From positions 1 through 54,046 of IMG/VR virus record IMGVR_UViG_3300048597_000384: a DNA stretch of 54,046 nt. One strand, given 5' to 3'. Position numbers and translations under genes: made by a program. A model generated the notes under the pieces. That model was given only the letters and a program-made list of their open reading frames with translations. It was not told the DNA's origin and did no database searches. The stretch's first letter is position 1; every line of letters begins with the position of its first letter. The stretch is from a virus. Positions 12,530-20,372 of the stretch are shown here, piece after piece.

Positions 12530-12689
12530 GCGGGGTGCCGCCGCCGACTGGTGCGCCACGCACCGGATGATCGTGCTCGGCCCCGGCGAGGTCGACCGGC
12601 TCGACCAGGACACCGTCGACCGGCTGCTCGAGGAAAACGAGCGCGGACAGATCGAGTGCGGCTGGGTGCCGCCGGGGGACGAACCGTGA
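12474..12689 (+). CDS. outer-membrane spanin (o-spanin) lipoprotein, overlapping the i-spanin gene
   Basis: 71 residues in a different frame from the i-spanin gene. The N-terminus (LLLTLAATGC) is a short lipoprotein signal ending in Cys10. The mature part has WCATHRMI and a D-R-L-L-E-E-N-E-R segment ending in E-C-G-W, a pattern I know from phage Rz1-like lysis proteins. No ATG fits; I propose TTG 12474, 12 bases after an AGGAGG. The i-spanin/o-spanin pair would fuse the membranes at the end of lysis. Confidence 0.6.
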   Translation: MLLTLAATGCGGGSARIAERGAAADWCATHRMIVLGPGEVDRLDQDTVDRLLEENERGQIECGWVPPGDEP

Positions 12690-12904
12690 TGCCGCCGACC
12701 AGCCCGCTGCGGCGCGCCTGCGCCCAGCTCGCCTATCTCGCCGAGACGCTGAGCCCGACCTGGCCCGAGACGCCGGCGCAGCGGCGGGCCTGGCTAGAGG
12801 AGATGAAAAAGCGCCTGGCCGAGGTCGAGGCGGCGTGCCCGGAGGCGTTCGCCGAGACGGTGGACCCGACCGGTACGGACCCGGCACCGGTGGAGGAAGG
12901 CTGA
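12689..12904 (+). CDS. hypothetical protein, 71 residues
   Basis: Mostly one long helix: AQRRAWLEEMKKRLAEVEAA forms a clear amphipathic stretch at about 34-53, followed by an acidic tail. The start overlaps the o-spanin stop (TGATG) and the stop overlaps the sliding clamp start (TGATG). It may be a small partner of the clamp or a spacer gene; no family is recognised. Confidence 0.5.
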   Translation: MPPTSPLRRACAQLAYLAETLSPTWPETPAQRRAWLEEMKKRLAEVEAACPEAFAETVDPTGTDPAPVEEG

Positions 12905-14067
12905 TGGCGGCGCGCAAGCTGAAGCCCGCCGCGGGCGGGGTGCCCACGGCCACCGTGGTCAAGGAAGACCTGGCCGCGGCCCTGGCCCTGCCGCGCTCGG
13001 TGGTGGCCAAGCGCAGCACGATCCCGATCCTGGCCTGCCTGCTGCTGCGGCAGAGCCGTGGCGAGCTGCATGTGGTCGGGACCGACATGGACATCGGGGT
13101 GGCCACACGCTGCCCCCTGCGGGACCATGACTGGCCGGACGGCGGGGCCGGGGTGGCGGTCGACGCCGACCTCCTGGCCGCCGTGGTGGCGGCCGCACCC
13201 AAGGGCGGCGAGATCAGGCTGGCGTCGGGGCCGAGCGGGCTCCTGGTCAGCCACGCGCTCGAGCGGGCGCGCCTGCCGGTGCTCCAGGGCGACGAATTCC
13301 CCTCGCTGAAGGAGCCGGACGGTACGGCGGTCGAGATCGCGGCCGAGGGCGGCAAGGTGGCCGCGGCCCTGGCGCGCGTGTCGGCCGCGATCAGCCGCGA
13401 GGAGACGCGCTACTACCTGAACGGCGTGTTCGTCGAGGTCCAGCGGCACCATGTCGAGCTGACCGCCACCGACGGCCACCGGCTGCACCACACGTGGTTG
13501 GAACCGGACGGGATCGAGGGCGAGGCGCCGGGCGTCATCCTGCCGCGGCGCCTGGTCGAGCTCCTGGCCGGGATCGAGGGCGAGGTCACGCTGCGGATCG
13601 GGGCGACGGGCGTCTCGGTGGCCGGCGGCTTCGGGCGGATCACCAGCCGGGTGATCGACGGGAGCTTCCCCGAGTGGCGCCGGATCGTCCCGCCGCCCTC
13701 GTCGGACGGGCTCGAGCTGTCGGGCGGCGACGTCGAGGCCGCCGTCAAGCGGCTGCGCGGCTTCGGCGACGGGGCGCTCGGCCTGTGGCTGGAAAAGGAG
13801 CGGCTGAGCCTCCAGGCCGCGACCGAGGAAGCGGCGGCGATCGCGGAGACCAGCATCGCCGGGGTGGCGCGCGGGGCGGCGGAGCCGCTGCAGACCGGCG
13901 TCAAGGGCCGCTACCTCGCCGATGCCGCCGCCGTCGCCGGTGGCGGGCGCATGGTGGTGAGCTGGTCGACCTCCAGTGCGGCCATGCGGGTCGCCTTCGC
14001 GGACCGGCCCGACGACGTCGTGGTGCTGATGCCCATGCGCATGGGTGCGTGGCGCGAGGTGGAATGA
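12904..14067 (+). CDS. dnaN: DNA polymerase III beta sliding clamp homologue (phage-encoded DnaN)
   Basis: 387 residues, about the length of bacterial beta (366 in E. coli). The sequence shows the clamp repeats: a VKEDLAAALALPRSVVAKRSTIPIL start typical of the first domain, LTATDGHRLHHTW in the second, and a VVLMPMRM end typical of the C-terminal clamp strand. The clamp tethers DNA polymerase to DNA. A phage copy would let viral DNA use, or compete for, the host replisome. It lies next to a VirE-type ATPase and the iteron array, which makes a replication module likely. The last residues are polar (GAWREVE). Confidence 0.9.
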   Translation: MAARKLKPAAGGVPTATVVKEDLAAALALPRSVVAKRSTIPILACLLLRQSRGELHVVGTDMDIGVATRCPLRDHDWPDGGAGVAVDADLLAAVVAAAPKGGEIRLASGPSGLLVSHALERARLPVLQGDEFPSLKEPDGTAVEIAAEGGKVAAALARVSAAISREETRYYLNGVFVEVQRHHVELTATDGHRLHHTWLEPDGIEGEAPGVILPRRLVELLAGIEGEVTLRIGATGVSVAGGFGRITSRVIDGSFPEWRRIVPPPSSDGLELSGGDVEAAVKRLRGFGDGALGLWLEKERLSLQAATEEAAAIAETSIAGVARGAAEPLQTGVKGRYLADAAAVAGGGRMVVSWSTSSAAMRVAFADRPDDVVVLMPMRMGAWREVE

Positions 14068-14501
14068 GCGAGGCCGGCAGCATGGGCTGGGCGGTCGAGA
14101 TCCCGGCCGACCGGGCGGACGGCTTCGCGCTGTGTTGCGACGAATGCGGCCGGGTGGAGCGGTTCAAGGCCCGGTTCATGGGCTGCCGGGTGCGCGAGCT
14201 CGGCCGGGCCAGGCGGGAAGGCTGGGGCTGGCGTCGGGACGGCCGGCTGGTCGACCACCCGCTGCCGGACGGCAGCATCGGCCGCCGGGTGGCGCGGCTG
14301 TGCCCGGCCTGCGACGCGATCGAGCGGCAGGCGGCCGAAGGCGGGCTGTGGGGTCATCTGCTGGCCGGGTTGCGCGCGTTCCGTGCCGGGCTGGTCGAGC
14401 CGGTGAAGCGTGAGGTCGGTTGCGGCCCGGAAAGCAAAGCGTGCGAGCCGGTGCACCTGCACCCGTCGGGCCAGCTCGACCTGTTCGGGCATCCGTCCTA
14501 G
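14064..14501 (+). CDS. cysteine-rich, zinc-ribbon-like protein
   Basis: 145 residues. Two CxxC pairs (CCDEC near residue 26 and CPAC near 80) could bind zinc, and a third region near the C-terminus has CG and a second cysteine. The rest is arginine-rich, fitting a nucleic-acid-binding protein. It overlaps the clamp's stop (ATGA) and precedes another cysteine-bearing gene and the VirE-type ATPase, so a role in priming or loading is possible. No named family. Confidence 0.55.
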   Translation: MSEAGSMGWAVEIPADRADGFALCCDECGRVERFKARFMGCRVRELGRARREGWGWRRDGRLVDHPLPDGSIGRRVARLCPACDAIERQAAEGGLWGHLLAGLRAFRAGLVEPVKREVGCGPESKACEPVHLHPSGQLDLFGHPS

Positions 14502-14571
14502 CAATGCGGACACCAGTCCCAATGGGTAGGATCGGCGGAAGCTGCGCTGCGCGCGACCGGGGCCGGCGAGC

Positions 14572-15243
14572 GTGAGCGAGCTGCTCGCGAGCGTGGAGCC
14601 AGGGCCGCTGCCGTTCCCGGCCGGCGAGCCGTCGCGCGAAGCGTTGTGCCCGGCTGGGACGCCGCCGGGGGGCCTTGCCTATCTGGGGGCCAGGGCGACG
14701 GTGCGCTGCTGGATGGTGTCCTGCCCGGAATGTCTCGCCGGCTGGCTCGCCGTCCTGCCGTCGGGCAGCCCGTTCGGCTATCGGCCGGCGGTCAGCCTTG
14801 GCTGCAGCCGCGGCTGCCCGCCGGACCTGGTCGAGTGGGCGTGGCACTGGAGGCTCGGCAATCTGGCCGAGCTGCGCCGCCTGGGCGGGCCGCCGGAACA
14901 GGTGGTCGGGGCCGAGCCGCAGGCCGGCTTCGCTGCCGCTCCCGTCCACTCGGGCGTGCGCTTCACGGGCGCCCCGGTCGACGCCGCGCGGCTTGCGGAG
15001 GCCATGCGCCGGTCGCACGCGGCGCAGCGGGTCTGGACGGGGGCCTGGTACGCCCGGCGGCCCGACCAGGCCCGCCTGCAGCTGTGCCGCGGGCTGGTGC
15101 GCGCCGGGGTGCGCGAGCCCGACGCGCTGCGCGCGGCACTGGTCGCCTACGAGCGGCGGCAGGGCCGCGATCCGGCGCTGAGCCTGCCGGAAACCATCGC
15201 CGCGGCCGCGATCGGTGCCGCCATTTCTGGGAGACGGGCATGA
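14572..15243 (+). CDS. zinc-binding-like replication-associated protein
   Basis: 223 residues with GTG start 14572. The N-terminal third contains CPEC and, 27 residues on, a CSRGC cluster, a possible zinc ribbon like those in primases. The rest is helical and arginine-rich with an ALVAYERRQGRDP motif near 190. The stop overlaps the start of the VirE-type ATPase by four bases. In many prophages a zinc-binding primase-like domain precedes the VirE/VapE helicase domain; here they seem to be separate proteins. This is inferred. Confidence 0.55.
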   Translation: MSELLASVEPGPLPFPAGEPSREALCPAGTPPGGLAYLGARATVRCWMVSCPECLAGWLAVLPSGSPFGYRPAVSLGCSRGCPPDLVEWAWHWRLGNLAELRRLGGPPEQVVGAEPQAGFAAAPVHSGVRFTGAPVDAARLAEAMRRSHAAQRVWTGAWYARRPDQARLQLCRGLVRAGVREPDALRAALVAYERRQGRDPALSLPETIAAAAIGAAISGRRA

Positions 15244-16493
15244 TCGGCGACGACTTCGTCGACCAGCTCGACCGCGCCGCGCGCTCGCCCGACTGGCGCT
15301 CGACGCTGATCTGTGGCGACAACGGGCCGAAAGCCAACCTCTACAACGTCCTGATGGCGCTGCGCCACTGCCCGGACCTCAAGGGCACCATCCGGCTCAA
15401 CGCCTTCCGGCTCGAGATCGACGTGGTGGCCCCGTTGCCCTGGGACGATCGCATCGGCCGGGAATGGTCGCGGCACGACGATCTGCACCTCACCGAGTGG
15501 CTGCAGCATCACGGCATCGGGGTGAAGGTCGGCGACACCGCCGACGGGGTCGAGGCGGTGGCGGCCGAGAGCAAGTACCATCCGGTGCGCGACTGGTTGG
15601 AAGGGCTCGCCTGGGACGGCCAGCCGCGGGTGCGGACCTGGCTGACCTACTATCTGGGCGTCGAGGACGGCGACTACAGCCAGGCCGTCGGCGCCAGGTG
15701 GCTGATCTCGGCCGTGGCCCGGGTGATGCGGCCCGGCTGCAAGGCCGACCATTGCCTGGTGCTCGAGGGCGACCAGGGGCGCGGCAAGAGCTCGGCCCTG
15801 CGCATCCTGGTCGGCGACGACTGGTTCACCGACGAGCTCGCCGACCTCGGCAGCAAGGATGCGGCGATGCAGACCCGCGGCGTGTGGGTGGTGGAGCTCG
15901 CCGAGCTCGAGCATCTCAGCCGCGGCGAGGTCGGGCGGATCAAGGCCTTCCTGACCCGCACCGTCGACCGCTACCGGCCGCCCTACGGCCGGCGGCTGGT
16001 GATGGCGCCGCGCGAGTGCGTGTTCGCCGGCACGGTCAACGACCGCCAGTACCTGAAGGACGAAACCGGCAACCGCCGGTTCTGGCCGGTCCGGGTAGGC
16101 CAGAGCATCGACCTCGCCGCCCTGCGCCACGACCGCGAGCAGATCTGGGCGGAAGCGGTCCAGCTGTGGCGCGACGGGGTGCGCTGGTGGCTGGAAGGGC
16201 GCTCGCTGGTCGAGCTCGCGCGCGAAGAGCAGGAGGGCCGCGCTAGCGTCGACCCGTGGGGGGACAAGGTGGCGGACCACGTCGCGGACAAGGGCGAGGT
16301 CACCGTGGCCTCGATCCTCACCGAGGGTGTCGGCAAGCGCCTGGGCGAGTGCACCCGCGCGGACGAGATGCGGATCGCCAAGATCATGCAGCAGCTCGGC
16401 TGGCGGCGAGGGCGGCAGAGCCAGCCGCCGCGGCGATGGTGCTACCTGCGCACCGCCGATGCCGGGCCGGCGGAGACGCACGATGCGCCATAG
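15240..16493 (+). CDS. VirE/VapE-family replication ATPase
   Basis: 417 residues. Its P-loop is GDQGRGKSS at about 177-185, followed by a GVWVVELAELEHLS segment (Walker B region), a YRPPYGRR basic region and a NRRFWPV motif near 300. This order is that of the VirE/VapE superfamily III-like helicase/primase proteins common in prophages and integrative elements. It probably unwinds or initiates at the phage origin. The array of repeated motifs begins eight bases after its stop. Confidence 0.85.
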   Translation: MIGDDFVDQLDRAARSPDWRSTLICGDNGPKANLYNVLMALRHCPDLKGTIRLNAFRLEIDVVAPLPWDDRIGREWSRHDDLHLTEWLQHHGIGVKVGDTADGVEAVAAESKYHPVRDWLEGLAWDGQPRVRTWLTYYLGVEDGDYSQAVGARWLISAVARVMRPGCKADHCLVLEGDQGRGKSSALRILVGDDWFTDELADLGSKDAAMQTRGVWVVELAELEHLSRGEVGRIKAFLTRTVDRYRPPYGRRLVMAPRECVFAGTVNDRQYLKDETGNRRFWPVRVGQSIDLAALRHDREQIWAEAVQLWRDGVRWWLEGRSLVELAREEQEGRASVDPWGDKVADHVADKGEVTVASILTEGVGKRLGECTRADEMRIAKIMQQLGWRRGRQSQPPRRWCYLRTADAGPAETHDAP

Positions 16494-16500
16494 GCGATCC

Positions 16501-16803
16501 GTCCCAACGGGGGTCGGGACGGCCAAGCCGTTGGCTGGCCTGCGGAATTTCCGTTTCGCGGCGATCCGTCCCAACCTCTGGCGGCGAGGTTGGGACGGCC
16601 AAAGCATTGCCATGAAAGGATAATCGGCCGCCGTCCCAACCGTCCCAACCTTTTCGGCATGCACCCGCACGCACAGGCACGCGCGAGCGCACAGGCAATC
16701 ATCAGATTCAGGTTGGGACATCAATAAAGGTTGGGACGGGCGTGGGAAATCAAAGGGTTATTCGTCCCAACCTCCCCTTTCGAGGTTGGGACGAGGTTGG
16801 GAC
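16501..16803. repeat. iteron-like array of GTCCCAACC motifs, candidate origin of replication
   Basis: The 9-mer GTCCCAACC occurs exactly, in either orientation, nine times: 16568, 16588(-), 16633, 16642, 16711(-), 16729(-), 16764, 16784(-) and 16795(-). Two further near copies are at 16501 and 16513. Two perfect 11-bp inverted repeats with nine-base loops (16567-16597 and 16763-16793) use the same motif. The copies cover about 240 bases, next to the VirE-type ATPase, and the stretch 16680-16760 is AT-richer than its surroundings. All of this fits an initiator-binding origin. Confidence 0.6.
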
Positions 16804-16825
16804 GGATGGAACAGGTGGGGGATCG

Positions 16826-17233
16826 ATGGTCACGACGACGGTGCGGATGGGCGACTGGCTGCAGGAACAGGCGAACCGCGGCCACCTGCTGCGCTCGCAG
16901 GTCGAGGCGGCCCGGCTGTGGGCCAGCGATCTCGCCGAGCTGGGCACCGAGCTGCGCAGCACCCGGGTCACGCGCGAGGTGCGGGGCGGGGCGGCGGACG
17001 ACATCATGCGGGTGGCCACAGCCAGGCGGGTGGCGCAGGCCGAGGCCAAGCTCGGCGGCAAGGGCGGGCCGGTCTATGCGGCGGTGCATGTGGTGGCGGT
17101 CGAGGGCGGCAGCGCCGGCGACGTCGCCACCAGGCTCGAGATGCGGACCACCTCGGCCATGGACCTGATCAGGTGGGGACTGGGGCAGCTGGTGGGGGTT
17201 TACCAAATACGCGAACGGCGGTTGACTGGGTGA
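16826..17233 (+). CDS. hypothetical protein after the iteron array, 135 residues
   Basis: A helical protein with a basic N-terminal segment and, near 110-130, a helix-turn-helix-like pattern (GDVATRLEMRTTSAMDLIRWGL). It starts at ATG 16826 with GTGGGGG upstream. Position after the iterons and before the terminase allows an origin-binding, late-regulator or small packaging role; no family is recognised. Confidence 0.55.
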   Translation: MVTTTVRMGDWLQEQANRGHLLRSQVEAARLWASDLAELGTELRSTRVTREVRGGAADDIMRVATARRVAQAEAKLGGKGGPVYAAVHVVAVEGGSAGDVATRLEMRTTSAMDLIRWGLGQLVGVYQIRERRLTG

Positions 17234-17276
17234 AACCCAAAGTGTATAGGGCACCCACACTGCAGCATCAGGTCAT

Positions 17277-17401
17277 GGCCCCGGTCGCCGAAAGGCACCG
17301 GGGCCGTGGCGTTTCATGGGGTCGCGACCATGCCCGCCAAGGCTCAGCCCTGATCGCAAAGCCCAGCACGGCAGCCCCAGGTGCACGCGAGCACCTGGGG
17401 C
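17277..17401 (+). other. two strong stem-loops upstream of the terminase, candidate cos/pac region
   Basis: Hairpin 1 (17277-17305) has a 9-bp outer stem, a bulged C, a 3-bp inner stem and a GAAA tetraloop. Hairpin 2 (17374-17401) has a perfect 11-bp stem with a six-base loop. The 300-base gap 17234-17531 that holds them directly precedes the terminase genes, the usual place of cos. No T tract follows either stem. Confidence 0.4.
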
Positions 17402-17531
17402 TTACCGTAGCACTGCAAGATGGCGAGTGTGGTGGGTCCTTCCCGGCCCAGAACGTATGCGGGCGGCGGCAGCGCGCGATTTCGGCAGTGAAACCGTCCG
17501 GGCGGAGGGTTAAAGGCTGACCCAGCTGCCG

Positions 17532-18065
17532 TTGGAGGTGCCCGCGAACGGGCGCCGCCTGGTGCGCAAGTCGGCCTTCGCCAAGCTCCGCGGCTGGTCG
17601 CCGGCCAACGTCACCAAGCTCACCAAGCCCGGCGGCAAGCTCGCCGAGGCCGTCACCCCCGAGGGGCTGCTCGACCTGGACCTCGCGGAGCGGCTGCTGG
17701 CCGCCCGAACCAACCCGGCGCGGGTGCCGGTGGCGGCCGGCGCGCTGCCGGAGCTGGCGGGGCCGAGCTTCGCCGACGCCAAGACCCGCCGGGCCCTCGC
17801 CGACGCCGAGGCCGCCGAGATCAACCTGCAGCGGATGCGCGCCCGGCTGGTCGAGGTCGAGGGCGTGCGCCAGGCCGGGGCCGACTTCGGCGCCCTGCTG
17901 CCGCAGCTCCTCGAGGAGGGGCTGGTCGACGCGGTTGCCCGGATCCGGCAGGCCGCCACCACGGCCGACGCGACCAAGCTGGCCAAGCCCGTGGCCCTGG
18001 CCCTGTGCGCGCGGATTGTCCAGGAGCTCGAGCGCACGGTGCGCGAGGTGGCCGCCGATGCGTGA
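17532..18065 (+). CDS. terS: terminase small subunit
   Basis: 177 residues. The N-terminal HTH-like region (RRLVRKSAFAKLRGWSPANV) and the long helical oligomerisation segment (LADAEAAEINLQRMRARLVEVEG) match the lambda Nu1-type small subunit that recognises the packaging site. The start is uncertain: TTG 17532 has no ribosome binding site, whereas CTG 17517 in the same frame has a GGAGGG seven bases upstream and would add TQLPL-type residues. Its stop overlaps the large subunit start by eight bases. Confidence 0.8.
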   Translation: MEVPANGRRLVRKSAFAKLRGWSPANVTKLTKPGGKLAEAVTPEGLLDLDLAERLLAARTNPARVPVAAGALPELAGPSFADAKTRRALADAEAAEINLQRMRARLVEVEGVRQAGADFGALLPQLLEEGLVDAVARIRQAATTADATKLAKPVALALCARIVQELERTVREVAADA

Positions 18066-20142
18066 CCTAGCGCGTGCCGGCTACGCCGCCTTCCTGCTCG
18101 CGATCGCCGCCTCGGCCAAGCCGGCGCCGGCGCTGTCGGTCTCGGAGTGGGCCGCCCAGGAGCGCGAGGTCGCGGCCGAGAGCGGCTCGCCCTACCCGGG
18201 CAAGTGGGACAACGAACGGGTGCCCTACCTCGTCGAGGTGATGGACACCTGCGGCATGGATCACCCGGCCCGCTCGGTGGCGATCCTGGCCTCGGCCCAG
18301 TCGGCGAAGTCCGAGGCCGTCCTGAACGCGATCGGGCACACCATCTGCCAGAACCCGGTCCCGATCCTGGTGATGCTGCCGAGCCTGGACGAGGTCAGCA
18401 AGTACAACGCCCACAAGCTCCAGGTCGCGATCGACGCCACGCCGGCCCTGCGGGTCCGCGTGAAGGAGACCGTGACCCGCGACGAGACCGGCTCGACCAC
18501 CAGCTTCAAGCGTTTCCGCGGCGGCTACCTGCGGATCGTCAACGCGGGCAGCTCCAAGGCCCTGCAGATGATCTCGGCCGCCTACCGGGTCTACGAGGAG
18601 CCCACCGGCTATCCCCTGGACGTCGACGGCCGCGGCGACCCGATCAGCCAGGCCGATGCGCGCTCGAAGGCCTGGAAGGAGCGCGGCGAGAAGGCGATCC
18701 TGGTGGGCACGCCCGGCACCAAGGGCCAGTGCCGCGTGTCGGCCGCCTACGAGGCCTCCGACCAGCGGCGCTGGTACGTGCCGTGCCCGCACTGCGGCGC
18801 CTACCAGGTGCTGCTGCCGCAGAACCTGCACCAGGTCGCCGACAAGCCGCCGCACGGCGCCTGGTTCGCCTGTGCGGCTGCCGGGTGCGTGATCGAGCAG
18901 GCCGACAAGGCGGCGATGGTCGCCCGTGGCGCCTGGATCCGCACCTATGCGAGCGAGGATGCGGCGAACCCGGCCCCGCCCGAGCACTTCCCGGCCGCCG
19001 ACCTGGCCCGCTGGGTCGAGCGGGGCCCGGAGCACCGCCAGCCTGGCTTCGCCTGGTGGCAGGCCTACAGCCCGTTCGTCTCCTGGGACGACACCGTGGC
19101 CGAGCGCCAGGCGGCCGAGGGCGACCCGCGCAAGCTCAAGGTGCTGTGGCAGCAGGCCTATGGCGAGGCCTGGGAAGAGCAGGGCGAGGCGCCGGACGCC
19201 GAGCGGCTGCTCGAGCGGCGGCAGAAGTGGCAGGCGGGCCGGATCCCGGCGGGCGTGCTGTTCCTCACCGGCGCCGTGGACGTCCAGGGCGACCGCCTGG
19301 AGTGGGCGGTCTATGGCTGGGACCGGCACCTGGCCGGCTACCACGTCGCCCGTGGCGTGATCGAGGGCGACCCGAACCTGGCCGGGCCGTGGCAGGTGCT
19401 CGACGAGCTCGTGACGCGCCGGTTCCAGGACGCCTGGGGCAAGACCTGGCCGGTCGACGTCTGGGGCGTGGACTCCGGCTTTCTGAGCCAGACGGTCTAT
19501 CGCTGGGCGCTGCGCCACGCGCACACCGGCCGCATCCGGGCACTCGACGGACGCTCCGGCTGGAAGCTGCCGGCGATCGGCACGCCCAAGACGATCGACG
19601 TCGACTGGGACGGCCGCAAGCTGGGCGCGGTGCAGCTCTGGCCGGTCGGCACCTGGGACCTGAAGAGCGAGCTCTACGGCAAGCTGCGGATGACGCTGAA
19701 GGGCCCGGACGATACCGGCGCCTGGCCGCGCGAGTGCATGTGGTTCGGCGAGAGCTGCGACCGCGGCTTCTTCGAGCAGCTCACGGCCGAGTTCCTCACC
19801 GACGTCGAGCGCCGCTCGGGCTACGTCGAGAAGGCCTGGGTGAAGATCAAGGGCCGGCGGAACGAGCAGCACGACCTGGCGGTCTACGCGCTAGGCCTCG
19901 CCCGCCATGCGAGCGACCCGCTCACCGATGGCGACTGGGCGCAGCTCGAGCAGCAGCGGCTGGGTCCGGCGGCCGAGGCGCAGCTCGACCTGGCCGCGAT
20001 CTGGGCGCCCGGCCTCGCCAGCGAACACCCCACCGTGAAAGTGCCGGCTGGGGTGGTACCGCCTCAGCCGGCCACGGTCGCCACAGGCTCGGGCGAAGAG
20101 CAGGGCGCCCGACGCCGCGTGATCCGGTCGAGCTATCTCTGA
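18058..20142 (+). CDS. terL: terminase large subunit (GpA type)
   Basis: 694 residues, the size of the lambda gpA family. The packaging ATPase region is near the N-terminus (ASAQSAKSE as a degenerate P-loop at about 79-87). Then come a PCPHCGAY zinc motif and the C-terminal nuclease domain, where TGAVDVQGDRLEWAVYGW supplies the usual aspartate. It cuts concatemeric DNA and drives it into the capsid. ATG 18058 is placed inside the small-subunit gene, and its stop overlaps the next start (TGATG). Confidence 0.93.
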   Translation: MRDLARAGYAAFLLAIAASAKPAPALSVSEWAAQEREVAAESGSPYPGKWDNERVPYLVEVMDTCGMDHPARSVAILASAQSAKSEAVLNAIGHTICQNPVPILVMLPSLDEVSKYNAHKLQVAIDATPALRVRVKETVTRDETGSTTSFKRFRGGYLRIVNAGSSKALQMISAAYRVYEEPTGYPLDVDGRGDPISQADARSKAWKERGEKAILVGTPGTKGQCRVSAAYEASDQRRWYVPCPHCGAYQVLLPQNLHQVADKPPHGAWFACAAAGCVIEQADKAAMVARGAWIRTYASEDAANPAPPEHFPAADLARWVERGPEHRQPGFAWWQAYSPFVSWDDTVAERQAAEGDPRKLKVLWQQAYGEAWEEQGEAPDAERLLERRQKWQAGRIPAGVLFLTGAVDVQGDRLEWAVYGWDRHLAGYHVARGVIEGDPNLAGPWQVLDELVTRRFQDAWGKTWPVDVWGVDSGFLSQTVYRWALRHAHTGRIRALDGRSGWKLPAIGTPKTIDVDWDGRKLGAVQLWPVGTWDLKSELYGKLRMTLKGPDDTGAWPRECMWFGESCDRGFFEQLTAEFLTDVERRSGYVEKAWVKIKGRRNEQHDLAVYALGLARHASDPLTDGDWAQLEQQRLGPAAEAQLDLAAIWAPGLASEHPTVKVPAGVVPPQPATVATGSGEEQGARRRVIRSSYL

Positions 20143-20354
20143 TGGCGGTGACCCAGGCTGATCGCGACAAGCTGCTGCGCGAGCTCCTCGACGCGGAGCG
20201 GCGGGTGGAGAAGGGCGACTACAGCGTCACCTTCCGGCCCGTGGAAGAAATCCGGTCCGCCCTGGAGCTCATCGATCGCGAGCTCGGTGCGCAGACGGAC
20301 CCGGTGCGGCCCCGGACGCGGCAGGTCCGGATCTTCAGCGAGAAGGGTCTCTAG
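20142..20354 (+). CDS. gpW-like head-tail joining protein
   Basis: 70 residues, the usual gpW length. An acidic-basic helical body (DKLLRELLDAERRVEKGDYS) is followed by a V-E-E-I-R-SALELI segment, as in gpW. It lies between the terminase and the portal, where lambda gpW is found, and is likely placed under the portal to connect the tail. Start overlaps the terminase stop (TGATG). Confidence 0.7.
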   Translation: MAVTQADRDKLLRELLDAERRVEKGDYSVTFRPVEEIRSALELIDRELGAQTDPVRPRTRQVRIFSEKGL

Positions 20355-20372
20355 CTGAAGCCGCGCTATCGG

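Noticed and set aside
16501-16803. CRISPR array
   Set aside because: The repeated unit is only nine bases, in both orientations and with irregular spacing; no spacer pattern or cas genes.
17277-17401. Rho-independent terminators
   Set aside because: Both stems lack a following T tract; described as structured DNA/RNA instead.
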